Assembly (NCBI GenBank): GCA_937981665.1
Contig: CALJOJ010000021.1
Span: forward strand, 1 to 64,000
Source: an uncultured Rubritalea sp.
Lineage (GTDB): Bacteria; Verrucomicrobiota; Verrucomicrobiia; Verrucomicrobiales; Akkermansiaceae
Direction: 5' to 3'
DNA: 64,000 nucleotides
Shown here: piece after piece, positions 44,651-52,817 of the stretch
Layout of the letters: each line of letters begins with the position of its first letter
Position numbering within the stretch: the first letter of the stretch is position 1
Translations under genes and position numbers: made by a program
Notes under the pieces: model-generated
Database searches by the model: none
What the model saw: only the letters and a program-made list of their open reading frames with translations
What the model was told of the DNA's origin: nothing

Positions 44651-45019
44651 ATGCAAAACGTACTCCTCATTTTCATCGGTAGTGGACTCGGCGCCACAGC
44701 TCGTTACCTCCTCTCACTCCAGCTCCAAGGCTCTACCCCAGGCAATAAAATGCCATGGGGAATCCTGACTTGTAATCTATTAGGTTGCCTACTCATAGGG
44801 ATTCTTTTTGGGCTACTGAAGGCTCATCATCCTAACTGGATCTCACCACTCGCCATGACCGGATTCCTTGGCGGCTTCACCACCTTTTCCACTTTTGCTC
44901 TAGATACTCAAAAAATCATCCAGTCAGGTAATCTCGGCTTAGCTCTCAGCTACATCCTACTCTCCGTCATCGGCGGTCTAGTGCTCTGCTACCTCGGCTA
45001 CTTCCTCACTAGTAAGTAA
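44651..45019 (+). CDS. crcB: Fluoride channel CrcB (Fluc)
   Basis: A 122-residue inner-membrane protein with four segments. The Fluc features are GATARYLLSL near the start, WGILTCNLLGCLLIGILFGL (the conserved asparagine), and TGFLGGFTTFSTFALDT (the T-T-F-S-T-F fluoride track and central sodium site). These channels form antiparallel dimers and vent fluoride. No fluoride riboswitch is visible in the 31 bp before the ATG. It lies downstream of the metal ABC genes and converges on the BlaR1-type gene. Confidence 0.93.
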   Translation: MQNVLLIFIGSGLGATARYLLSLQLQGSTPGNKMPWGILTCNLLGCLLIGILFGLLKAHHPNWISPLAMTGFLGGFTTFSTFALDTQKIIQSGNLGLALSYILLSVIGGLVLCYLGYFLTSK

Positions 45020-45031
45020 GCATTCACTCGC

Positions 45032-46099
45032 TTACTCGTCTCCAGGAAATGGATTCGCACTAAGTCGCAGATCCACATCCTTCTCGAACAATGGAATAAT
45101 CATTTCATCGGCTATTCCTTTCTTCTGAATCCCCTTACTCATATCAGGACGCACCAGATTGATCGCTAAGGCGACACTCGCTGACACACCAAGCACTAGC
45201 ATTACAAGCATCGTATTTACACGGCTCACCCCTGAACGTTTTTCTAGTAAATTCGTCACACGGTTCTTCAAGCTCGCCTGATTCGCCATCGCTAAGACTG
45301 CAGAGAAGCCAAGCACAGATCCTGTATTCTTCAGCTTATCGTCATGACAAGATTCCGCCACATCACACAATGCATTGATATAGCTTTTACGGTGAGCACC
45401 AGACGAGATCACATGCGCATCGCACGCGTATTCGCACTCGTGAGTCAGTCGCTTTCTAAGCATCCATACTAACGGATTATACCAATGTAGAGCACAAGCA
45501 ACCTGCCCTACTAAGCTAGTCCATAAATCTCTACGCTGCACATGTCCAAGCTCATGCAACATTACCATTTTCAATGTCTCCTCACTCCAGCTGATAGCAT
45601 TCACAGGTAAAAGCAGAACCGGCTTCATCACCCCAGTAATCACAGGAGAATCCACATTCTCAGAAATCCTAAGCTCAGGTAATTTCTTTAACTTCAGCTG
45701 ATCTGCACAGTCATTTAATAAAACAAAGGTGGCTGCATCATCACACATCAACGCTTCCATACACCAGCGTCGTATTACCGTATAATGGCTGCACAGGCGC
45801 ATCAACAAGAACATGCCTATCACAAAATACACAGACAAACTAAAAACCATAAAACTAATCCCACTACCCAAAGCTGTTACTTCTAGTACAGCAGCGGTTT
45901 CTGAAGTTCTTGCTATTAACGGCAACCAACTAAAATCTACATTGAGATGAATCTTAGGCATCCATAACAACAACGGAGTCAGCATCAGTAACACTAACAT
46001 CCCAGCAGTGAGTCCAGAGGAGTACACAGGATTTTTCCTACCCGTCCACATACTCAATACCAGCGCTAACGCTGAAATAATGATGCTCGTAATTACCAT
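45032..46099 (-). CDS. BlaR1/MecR1-type M56 membrane metalloprotease without sensor domain
   Basis: A 355-residue protein with membrane segments near 3-18, 30-48, 78-102 and 282-300. The zinc protease motif is HELGHVQRRD (His182-His186), with the third ligand in HECEYACDAH. It matches the antirepressor protease part of BlaR1/MecR1. True BlaR1 proteins of about 590 residues add a penicillin-binding sensor outside the membrane; here only about 45 residues follow the last segment, so the signal is unknown. It lies 27 bp after blaI on the same strand and would cleave it on induction. Confidence 0.88.
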   Translation of the reverse strand: MVITSIIISALALVLSMWTGRKNPVYSSGLTAGMLVLLMLTPLLLWMPKIHLNVDFSWLPLIARTSETAAVLEVTALGSGISFMVFSLSVYFVIGMFLLMRLCSHYTVIRRWCMEALMCDDAATFVLLNDCADQLKLKKLPELRISENVDSPVITGVMKPVLLLPVNAISWSEETLKMVMLHELGHVQRRDLWTSLVGQVACALHWYNPLVWMLRKRLTHECEYACDAHVISSGAHRKSYINALCDVAESCHDDKLKNTGSVLGFSAVLAMANQASLKNRVTNLLEKRSGVSRVNTMLVMLVLGVSASVALAINLVRPDMSKGIQKKGIADEMIIPLFEKDVDLRLSANPFPGDE

Positions 46100-46126
46100 A
46101 ATTCTTCTATAATTAGATTCAATAAT

Positions 46127-46495
46127 CTACTTCACCATTTTACGAATTTCATCGATCTCTTCTTTCGATAAATCTTGATCCTTCTCATCTAACAATGCTG
46201 CTACTAGATTTTGAGGTTTCCCTTCGAAGAACGTAGAAATCAAATTAGTTAATGCTGACTTACGCGCCTTCTTTTCTGCCACTGCTGGCTTATAAATATA
46301 GCGTCGAGATTCTTTTTCATGCTTCACCATTTCCTTTTTCTCCAGCGTTACTAATAGTGCGCGTACTGCTGAATATGACGGAGGATCTGGTAAGTTCTTT
46401 TCCACATCTTTTGCGGAAGCCTTACCCAGACGGTAAATAATATCCATAATCTGCCGTTCCCTACGGGACATTTGACCGTTTTCTAATCTGCTCAT
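46127..46495 (-). CDS. BlaI/MecI/CopY-type repressor
   Basis: A 122-residue penicillinase-repressor family protein. The winged helix (about 8-75) contains RRERQIMDIIYRLGKASAKDVEKNLPD, SYSAVRALLVTLEKKEMVKHEKESRRYIY; the C-terminal dimer part has LISTFFEGK, the zone where BlaI is cut by its protease. I start it at ATG 46495 (MSRLENGQ) rather than a GTG at 46504. A good promoter overlaps a 17-bp inverted repeat just upstream, implying autoregulation. The partner protease is 27 bp downstream. Confidence 0.9.
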   Translation of the reverse strand: MSRLENGQMSRRERQIMDIIYRLGKASAKDVEKNLPDPPSYSAVRALLVTLEKKEMVKHEKESRRYIYKPAVAEKKARKSALTNLISTFFEGKPQNLVAALLDEKDQDLSKEEIDEIRKMVK

Positions 46496-46502
46496 ATAGA
46501 TC

Positions 46503-46530
46503 ACTATACAGAGTGCTAAAAATACTGCAA
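46503..46530 (-). promoter_or_regulatory. Promoter of the BlaI-type repressor gene
   Basis: On the minus strand TTGCAG (46530-46525) and TATAGT (46508-46503) are separated by 16 bp, a good sigma70-type pair. The predicted transcript start (about 46497-46500) is only a few bases before the ATG at 46495, so the message would have an extremely short leader. The -35 box lies inside the inverted repeat. Confidence 0.6.
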
Positions 46531-46555
46531 TTTAAAAATGCAGTATTTTTAGCAC
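46513..46555. promoter_or_regulatory. 17-bp perfect inverted repeat, probable BlaI-type operator
   Basis: GTGCTAAAAATACTGCA (46513-46529) and its exact reverse complement (46539-46555) flank a 9-bp AT spacer. It sits between the divergent repressor and lipoprotein genes and covers the repressor -35 box. BlaI/MecI operators are dyads with a TAC...GTA core; TACTGCA/TGCAGTA is present in both arms. Control of both genes from this site is inferred. Confidence 0.75.
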
Positions 46556-46600
46556 AAAACAATTGACTAATTTATTAAATGCTGTTTTTCTAGCCTTATT

Positions 46601-47461
46601 ATGAAATTCACCACTAAAAGCCTGTGTCGAAATAAAGTAAAACTAACTTCCTTATCTAGCATAGCGGCCATTGGACTAGGGATCAGCATTCTCAATATCA
46701 CAAGCTGTGCTGTAGCCCCACCTGGAGTCCCTAACATTCCATCAGTATCTGAAGCTCCTCAAACAGATAGTCTAGCGAAAAGTAAATCTGTAAGCGCTTA
46801 CTCACCTCCTCTCGAGCGCCCAGGTCTCGGCACAGGTTGGGGAAAAGACATTTCTTCAGAAGTAGGCTTTATTAATTTCAAACGCTCTAGCAACAAACCA
46901 AGTGGAGTCGCCTCTATCTACTACAATGACAAAGAAGGCATCAAAGCAATGACCAACTCCTGGAGCTACAGTGGTTCTGGTATGCAAAAAGCAGCTGATG
47001 GGCTAGTAGAATGGGGCGTCAAAGGATCATGGGGCTACCTCAAAAACAAACATTCCAAAGGTAAGCGATTCGTCACTGGTAATAAAGATAAGAACTACGC
47101 ACTCGTCGTGAAAAACCTCTCTCGCACCAGACTTGAAATTGTATTTAGTGTAGATGGTCTTGATGTCATGGACGGCAAGCCAGCTTCTATCAAACGCCGC
47201 GGCTACATTATCCCAGCTGGGGAGACGCTCACCGTCAAAGGCTTTAGAAAAAGTGCCGATGCGGTGGCTGCATTCAAGTTCGCAAGTGTTAACAGTTCAT
47301 ACACTCAACTCAGCGGAACAGGCACCAGAAACATAGGTGTCATAGGCATGGCAGTCTTCACAGAAGCAGGTCGCGACCCATGGAAATATGGCAAAACAGA
47401 ACTCAACAACCGACACAACGCCAGAGCATTCGCAGAAGCACCACAGTTAAGAGCAAGGTAA
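46601..47461 (+). CDS. Unknown lipoprotein divergent from blaI
   Basis: A 286-residue protein with a long leader ending at Cys36 (LNITSC), a plausible lipobox. A Pro/Ser-rich linker follows (about 37-75). The later part contains YALVVKNLSRTRLEIVFSVDGLDVMDGKPAS, RRGYIIPAGETLTVKGFRKS, VAAFKFASVNSSYTQ and RNIGVIGMAVFTE; I have the impression of a recurrent family of secreted proteins but can name none. It is 46 bp from the BlaI operator repeat and may be the regulated target. No beta-lactamase motif (SxxK, KTG) is present. Confidence 0.75.
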   Translation: MKFTTKSLCRNKVKLTSLSSIAAIGLGISILNITSCAVAPPGVPNIPSVSEAPQTDSLAKSKSVSAYSPPLERPGLGTGWGKDISSEVGFINFKRSSNKPSGVASIYYNDKEGIKAMTNSWSYSGSGMQKAADGLVEWGVKGSWGYLKNKHSKGKRFVTGNKDKNYALVVKNLSRTRLEIVFSVDGLDVMDGKPASIKRRGYIIPAGETLTVKGFRKSADAVAAFKFASVNSSYTQLSGTGTRNIGVIGMAVFTEAGRDPWKYGKTELNNRHNARAFAEAPQLRAR

Positions 47462-47551
47462 ACTGACTAGATGATGTAACTAGTTAATTTACAGATCTTA
47501 AAATCAACTTACACGCGTACGGTCAATCACTCACAAAATTGATACTAACAA

Positions 47552-48133
47552 TTATTTCTTCGATGGCCCGAACATCACACATTTAGCTCCTTCTAACTCG
47601 AAGATCACCTCATGGGAAAACTCTTTTAATAGGGATTGAAATTCCTTTAGATTCTCATTCATAAGGATAAACTGAGCATGACTGCCTGCCATGAATACTC
47701 GCATCGAAGCTAAAGTCTCACGATTGTACACTAGAAAACTAGCCACTACAATATCGACAGCAGGCAGTTCTAACTCTTGATAACGCCCTAACAGTGCCTC
47801 GTGATTCACCAATCCATTGTAGTTCATTTGCTCAGAACACAGATCCAAGGCCGTAGGTGAAAGATCATTAATATAAGTTCTCTCAGCCAATCTGCCGAGC
47901 ACCAAAGTTTCAGCACCAACTCCTGCTCCTAGAATGAGAACTCGCTTACCCTTATAAAAGTCATTATGATCTTCAAGCCAAACTGTTAGAGAGTCTGTCA
48001 CCTCCCATCGTCTATCATAATAAACATCCACCCCCGCATCCATATCCTGGATGATCCTCTTCTCCACCGCCTTCTGATCTAGATCTAACAACTGGTACTC
48101 AACATCTCCAATTATCGTTTTTTTATAAATCAT
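47552..48133 (-). CDS. Class I SAM-dependent methyltransferase
   Basis: A 193-residue methyltransferase. Motif I is VLILGAGVGAETLVLG (about 65-80), followed by YINDLSPTALDLC as the acidic-end beta2 strand, and DIVVASFLVYNRETLASM as motif IV. The shape is like the METTL/ETFB-lysine type (MTF16 family) proteins, but the substrate cannot be assigned. It is a single gene, with 128 bp of apparently empty DNA before lpxD on the same strand. Confidence 0.8.
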   Translation of the reverse strand: MIYKKTIIGDVEYQLLDLDQKAVEKRIIQDMDAGVDVYYDRRWEVTDSLTVWLEDHNDFYKGKRVLILGAGVGAETLVLGRLAERTYINDLSPTALDLCSEQMNYNGLVNHEALLGRYQELELPAVDIVVASFLVYNRETLASMRVFMAGSHAQFILMNENLKEFQSLLKEFSHEVIFELEGAKCVMFGPSKK

Positions 48134-48261
48134 TATTTTTTATACTCGGTAGAATTTGAGCAGTCTTGCTCCTATTATCATAATTACTGTAACGGTAACT
48201 ATACTGGGAAACGCCAAACAGAATATGATTATCTATCAGCTGTTTAGGAAGTCTCGAAATT

Positions 48262-49287
48262 CTACTGGTCGATTTGTTTCTTAAGCTCTCTCACCTCTTT
48301 GAGGAGTTGCGGGAGCTTGGCAAGTGCCGCTTGTTTTTTACCATCTTCACGCATCGGCCTAGCTGGGAATCCAGCATAAACCACTCCTCCTGGAAGAGAT
48401 TTAGTAACTCCTGATCTAGCTGCCAAAGTCGCTTTATCACCCACTTCTAAATGCCCTGAAAGCCCCGCCTGAGCAGCCATAGTGACGTAATCCCCTAACT
48501 TTGAACTCCCTGCTATTCCTGATTGAGAAATGACTAAACAATGTTTTCCAATACGCACATTATGGGCGACCTGCACGAGGTTATCAATCTTCGACCCTTC
48601 GCCGATGAAGGTTTTACCAAATCTCGCACGGTCAATAGTAGTATTAGCTCCGATTTCCACATCATTCTCTAATACCACTACCCCCACCTGATCTACCTTG
48701 GTGTGCTTACCGTCTACTAGCTCGTAGCCATAACCGCATGAACCGATGACACAGCCAGGCTGGAGTATCACACGATCACCAATCTGTGCGTGCTCACGGA
48801 CATTCACATTTGAGTGAAATAAGCAATTTTCGCCCACTTTAGATCCTTCACAAATGACTGATCCTGCACCGATCTCGGTTCCGTCACCGATCTCGCAACC
48901 CGCTTCAATAACCACATTAGGCTTGATACAAACCTTATCTTTATTGATCACAACATCATCAGCGATCACAGCACTTGGATGAACACCAAGCCTTGTTGTA
49001 CGTTGTTTAGTAGCTAGTACCTTCACTACTTCACCGAAGGCGTATGATGGATTCTCAACCTCTAACAAAACTGCTGCTCTTGGCTGATCAGGTAGTCCGG
49101 CTGGTACGAATACGGCAGCTGCTTTCGTACCAAGAAAGTCTTGATAATACTTCTCGTTACCCAGGAAAGAAACTTCAGTATCACCAGCTTCAGCGAGAGA
49201 AGCCACACCAGAGATCGTCAGCTCGCTAACACCCTGCACGAGCTTAGCACCAGTTAAGTTTATTATTTCTTGTATCGTAAGTTGCAC
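48262..49287 (-). CDS. lpxD: UDP-3-O-acylglucosamine N-acyltransferase LpxD
   Basis: A 341-residue trimeric left-handed beta-helix enzyme that adds the second acyl chain of lipid A. N-terminal uridine-binding domain (1-100; GVASLAEAGDTEVSFLGNEKYY), hexapeptide coils with GSCGYGYELVDGKHTKVDQVGVV, TIDRARFGKTFIGEGSKIDNLVQVAHNVRIGKHC (catalytic His in VAHN) and a C-terminal helix. Length is normal. It is 20 bp after fdhD on the same strand, a chance neighbour. Confidence 0.95.
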   Translation of the reverse strand: MQLTIQEIINLTGAKLVQGVSELTISGVASLAEAGDTEVSFLGNEKYYQDFLGTKAAAVFVPAGLPDQPRAAVLLEVENPSYAFGEVVKVLATKQRTTRLGVHPSAVIADDVVINKDKVCIKPNVVIEAGCEIGDGTEIGAGSVICEGSKVGENCLFHSNVNVREHAQIGDRVILQPGCVIGSCGYGYELVDGKHTKVDQVGVVVLENDVEIGANTTIDRARFGKTFIGEGSKIDNLVQVAHNVRIGKHCLVISQSGIAGSSKLGDYVTMAAQAGLSGHLEVGDKATLAARSGVTKSLPGGVVYAGFPARPMREDGKKQAALAKLPQLLKEVRELKKQIDQ

Positions 49288-49307
49288 ACAATAGATGTGA
49301 CGTATTT

Positions 49308-50138
49308 TTACGCGCTTGTCACCTCAGTATCTGTGATTTTTTCAACTCCAGAATAAATATTCATTTTCTCATCACGCATGAATCCCACTAAGGTAAGGTT
49401 TCCCCGCTCAGCGAACTCTACACCCAGCGAAGTCGGCGCTGAAATAGCTGAGACCAAGGGAATACCAACCATTAGAGATTTCTGGATCACCTCAAAGGAT
49501 ACTCTACCAGATAACTGCATGGCTACCGTCTTTAAATCCACCCCATTTTTTAGAGCTGCTCCAATGACTTTATCAATAGCGTTATGCCTGCCCACATCTT
49601 CACGAATCACTAGTAGATCACCATTACTATTAAATAATCCAGCAGCATGTAGACCACCGGTCTGCTCGAATACATCCTGTGAAGACTTGAGCTTATCTGG
49701 CGCTGCTCTGAGAACTTCATGACTTATCCTAAACTTACTTTTCACCCCTTGCAGTTCGCTCTGGTTATCAGGATGGATCTGCAGGAAAATCTCATCCATA
49801 CTGGCTTTACCGCAGATACCACAGCTACTAGCACTATAGAGATTCCGCTGTAACCTAGCTAAATCCACTTCTACATCATCGTATAGAAACACCAATGCAT
49901 GATTCTGCTTCTGCTCCAGATCAATCCGGCTCACAGCAGATACACTAGAAATAATCCCCTCGGTGATTAAAAACCCCATCACGAGATCAACGTCATCACC
50001 TACTGTACGCATTACTACTGCGATTGGCACACCATCTACTGTGATCTGCAGCGGCTCTTCCACCGCTACAAAATCGACCATTTGCTGAGCTCTATCACCT
50101 CTTAACTTGGTAATTTCTACTGACTTCGCCTTATTCAT
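49308..50138 (-). CDS. fdhD: Sulfurtransferase FdhD
   Basis: A 276-residue protein that carries sulfur to the molybdenum cofactor of formate dehydrogenases. Cys106 and Cys109 in SSCGICGK are the persulfide-forming pair (121 and 124 in E. coli), and GGLHAAGLF, REDVGRHNAIDKVIG and LSGRVSFE follow in usual order. It overlaps the MOSC-domain gene by 8 bp, so the two are coupled. No formate dehydrogenase or molybdenum cofactor gene is in the window. Confidence 0.95.
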   Translation of the reverse strand: MNKAKSVEITKLRGDRAQQMVDFVAVEEPLQITVDGVPIAVVMRTVGDDVDLVMGFLITEGIISSVSAVSRIDLEQKQNHALVFLYDDVEVDLARLQRNLYSASSCGICGKASMDEIFLQIHPDNQSELQGVKSKFRISHEVLRAAPDKLKSSQDVFEQTGGLHAAGLFNSNGDLLVIREDVGRHNAIDKVIGAALKNGVDLKTVAMQLSGRVSFEVIQKSLMVGIPLVSAISAPTSLGVEFAERGNLTLVGFMRDEKMNIYSGVEKITDTEVTSA

Positions 50139-50637
50139 CTCTCAGAGGTATATCACCTAACACTTTTAATTCATAGCTACCTGGAGCAAGCTTACCACTA
50201 TTCAAAATTCTAGCTCTGAGTCCCCCCATACCTTTAAGAAATCCATACGTTCCATCAGCACAGGCTTCATCCATCCAGAAGCAAGGCTTGCATTCACAGG
50301 AACCAGTGAACTCTAGTCCATTGAGTGAAAATTTCTTACCGATCAGCGAATTCAGATCCACTCCTTCAAGAATGACATTACGACGGAACTTGGTAGGACA
50401 GAGTTCACCTTTGACAACTTCGTCTCTAACACGCTCAAAGACAGACCAGTCGAAAAATGTGATTTGTCCCTTATAATCTTCCTCATAATCAAAGAAACGA
50501 TCACCCATAATCCCCTTCCCTTTGATTATTTCTATCTCAGAGAACTCCTTAATCTCGTGCTTAAGTGAGGCCATCCCGTAGCGCCCAAAATAGTTATGTC
50601 CGCTCGAAATAAAGAGATGCTTGATATTGATCTGCAT
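50131..50637 (-). CDS. MOSC-domain protein
   Basis: A 168-residue single MOSC domain protein. Marks are ISSGHNYFGR near the start, KGKGIMGDRFFD, ELCPTKFRRNVILEGVDLNSL, the cysteine-bearing GSCECKPCFWMDEACADG and GMGGLRARIL. MOSC domains move sulfur onto molybdenum cofactor through a conserved cysteine. The coupled fdhD fits this role, and the pair is common. Divergent from the LptF/G gene. Confidence 0.9.
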   Translation of the reverse strand: MQINIKHLFISSGHNYFGRYGMASLKHEIKEFSEIEIIKGKGIMGDRFFDYEEDYKGQITFFDWSVFERVRDEVVKGELCPTKFRRNVILEGVDLNSLIGKKFSLNGLEFTGSCECKPCFWMDEACADGTYGFLKGMGGLRARILNSGKLAPGSYELKVLGDIPLRDE

Positions 50638-50777
50638 ACAAAAAAGAATAATGGAATATTTCCAGAATACAACCCGAATGCACCACAGTCTGACCTAAGA
50701 TGACCCAGAAAACATCTGCCTCTCCTATCTAAAAGCTTGAAAGAAAATCGCTCACCACTGACTATCAGGCAACAGCT

Positions 50778-52154
50778 ATGCCAGACCACATTAAGAAAAT
50801 CTTCATCCCTTTCATTCTGCTCCTTATCGGTGTGGGAGTGGCCGCATTTCTCATCCCTTATGAGCAGGCTGTGGTGGCTGAGCAGTTCTGCGGCTACCCA
50901 GACTCGCATAAGCAATCACACCAGCTAAGAGTCTGGCTATTAGGCGGGCTATGCTTGATGCCCTTCCTTTGCAGCATTGGTTACTACTGCATGGACCGTC
51001 TCGATCGCTACACCTTGAGAACTTTTGCTAATTCGTTCCTCATCTGTTTTGGTGCGCTATTCATGATCATGTTCCTAGAGGATTTTCAGGACAATGTTTC
51101 TGACTTCCAAAAATCCGACCAAACTGGCTCGCTGATGGCGCAGCATTATCTGAATAAAATGCCAGCACTGACCGTCTTCATTCTACCTTACTCACTGATG
51201 CTTTCACTACTTTGGGCACTCGGTAAAATGTCAAAAAACCAAGAGTTGGTATCCATCATCCAGACTGGTAGAAGTGTGATACGACTGACGCGTCCACTCG
51301 CTCTAGTAGGAGTGGTATGCACCATTATCTGTATGATTTTCAACTATCACTGGGCACCGCATGCTGAGAGTCTAGAAGATGCTATACTCGCAGAAGCCAC
51401 AGGCACCACCTTGAACGCAGCTGAATCTGTGGCATTTCAAAACGGCAGTGACACACGACACTGGCTAGTAGGGTCATTTCCATACAATCACACGAAAGGT
51501 GCACCACTGAAAGCTGTTGAAATTTTAGTGATGGATGAAAATCATAAGGCAACACAGAAAATCATAGCTGATGAGGCCACTTGGTCATCAGAAAGCCGCC
51601 AATGGACGCTCTCAAAACCAATTATTTTCAACCTTAATCAAAACCCTACTGATGAGAGTAAGGTCTTCTCTAACCAGCCTCCCACAATTTCTACAGAAGA
51701 CATGGTGACCGACTGGCCAGAGACACCATGGCAGATCATCCACCCAGGACTCAAGGCTCCCTATCTCGGTATACCAGGACTAAAAAGCTGGCTACAGAAC
51801 TACACAGATAACCCGCTCTCAGACAAACGCTCTTACCAGACTCACCTATACTACCGAATCGCTCAACCATTTATCTGCCTGATCATTATCCTATTAGCTG
51901 CACCGCTAGGTATCGTACTTAACAAGCGTGGTGTTGGTGGCGGCATTGCAGTCGCCATTTTCCTCTGTGCGGGTATGATCTTCTGCTCTACAGTATTTCC
52001 TACGCTTGGTGAGTCTGGTCACTTACCACCACTCATTGCGGCATGGGCGACTAACATCCTCTTTGGTTTCGTGGCACTCATCCTGTTCTATCGGCGGATT
52101 ACTGGCCAGCCTATCTACCAGAGTATCAAGAAAATCATCCCGTTTGGAAATTAA
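50778..52154 (+). CDS. LptF/LptG-family lipopolysaccharide export permease
   Basis: A 458-residue YjgP/YjgQ family protein with six membrane segments and a periplasmic jelly-roll-like part (about 205-330). Typical features are MDRLDRYTLRTFANSFLICFGALFMIMFLEDFQDNVSDF and the Leu-rich segment with PYSLMLSLLWALGKMSKNQELVSIIQTGRS. An extra N-terminal membrane segment (IKKIFIPFILLLIGVGVAAFLIP) precedes the family's usual start. The partner permease and LptB are not here. It probably carries lipopolysaccharide from the inner membrane in a heterodimer. The next gene follows after 32 bp. Confidence 0.88.
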   Translation: MPDHIKKIFIPFILLLIGVGVAAFLIPYEQAVVAEQFCGYPDSHKQSHQLRVWLLGGLCLMPFLCSIGYYCMDRLDRYTLRTFANSFLICFGALFMIMFLEDFQDNVSDFQKSDQTGSLMAQHYLNKMPALTVFILPYSLMLSLLWALGKMSKNQELVSIIQTGRSVIRLTRPLALVGVVCTIICMIFNYHWAPHAESLEDAILAEATGTTLNAAESVAFQNGSDTRHWLVGSFPYNHTKGAPLKAVEILVMDENHKATQKIIADEATWSSESRQWTLSKPIIFNLNQNPTDESKVFSNQPPTISTEDMVTDWPETPWQIIHPGLKAPYLGIPGLKSWLQNYTDNPLSDKRSYQTHLYYRIAQPFICLIIILLAAPLGIVLNKRGVGGGIAVAIFLCAGMIFCSTVFPTLGESGHLPPLIAAWATNILFGFVALILFYRRITGQPIYQSIKKIIPFGN

Positions 52155-52186
52155 CCAACCATCTCTAACAAAACTTCATAACCACT

Positions 52187-52801
52187 ATGGCATTACCCGA
52201 ATCCTGGTCCATCAAAGCTCGCGCCCATAAATGCGCCATCACGGAAGTAAAATTCAACGATCAAGAAGAGTTCTACACCGCTATTTTCCCAGACCTTGAA
52301 GAAGGTGGCTACCTCCGCATGGACTTCTCTGAAGATGCATGGCAAAACCGTGAAACTAAATACCAGAAGCCATTCTCATTCTGGAAAAGCACTTATGAAG
52401 TATTACTCAGTGAAGAGAAGAAAGAAGTAGTCACTAAGGAGTCTGCTGAAGACCTACTCAGTAGACTCATAGAAGAAGACAAGGAACATACTGAGAACGC
52501 GCGTTACATTCTCGCTGTCATGTTAGAACGTAAAAAGCTCTTAAAAGAGACCGATAAACAGGAGACTCCCAATGGCATCTTACGTATTTATGAACAGCGT
52601 AAATCTGGTGAAGTCTTCATCGTTTTAGATCCTAATATCCCGTTAAATCAGATCGAAAAGGTACAGAAAGAAATTTCCGAGCTATTGGATGGAGATAAGC
52701 AGCAAACTGAAGAAGAAGCTGAAGTAACGAGTGAGAGTGAAGAGGCTGCTATAGAGGAGTCAGACAAAAATGAAACCACTGAAGAGACGGAAGAAGAGTA
52801 A
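52187..52801 (+). CDS. Hypothetical acidic-tailed protein
   Basis: A 204-residue soluble protein. The first 150 residues look folded (SIKARAHKCAITEVKFNDQEEFYTAIFPDLEEGGYLRMDFS; ENARYILAVMLERKKLLKE). The tail from about 170 is almost all Glu, Thr, Ser and Asp and should be disordered. No known family is recognised. It follows the LptF/G gene by 32 bp, so co-transcription is likely, and converges on trkH without a visible terminator. Confidence 0.7.
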   Translation: MALPESWSIKARAHKCAITEVKFNDQEEFYTAIFPDLEEGGYLRMDFSEDAWQNRETKYQKPFSFWKSTYEVLLSEEKKEVVTKESAEDLLSRLIEEDKEHTENARYILAVMLERKKLLKETDKQETPNGILRIYEQRKSGEVFIVLDPNIPLNQIEKVQKEISELLDGDKQQTEEEAEVTSESEEAAIEESDKNETTEETEEE

Positions 52802-52817
52802 AACAATCTCTCCTTCA

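Noticed and set aside
46601-47461. Beta-lactamase as the target of the BlaI-type repressor
   Set aside because: No SxxK, SDN or KTG motif and no metallo-beta-lactamase HxHxD motif is present in the divergent gene.
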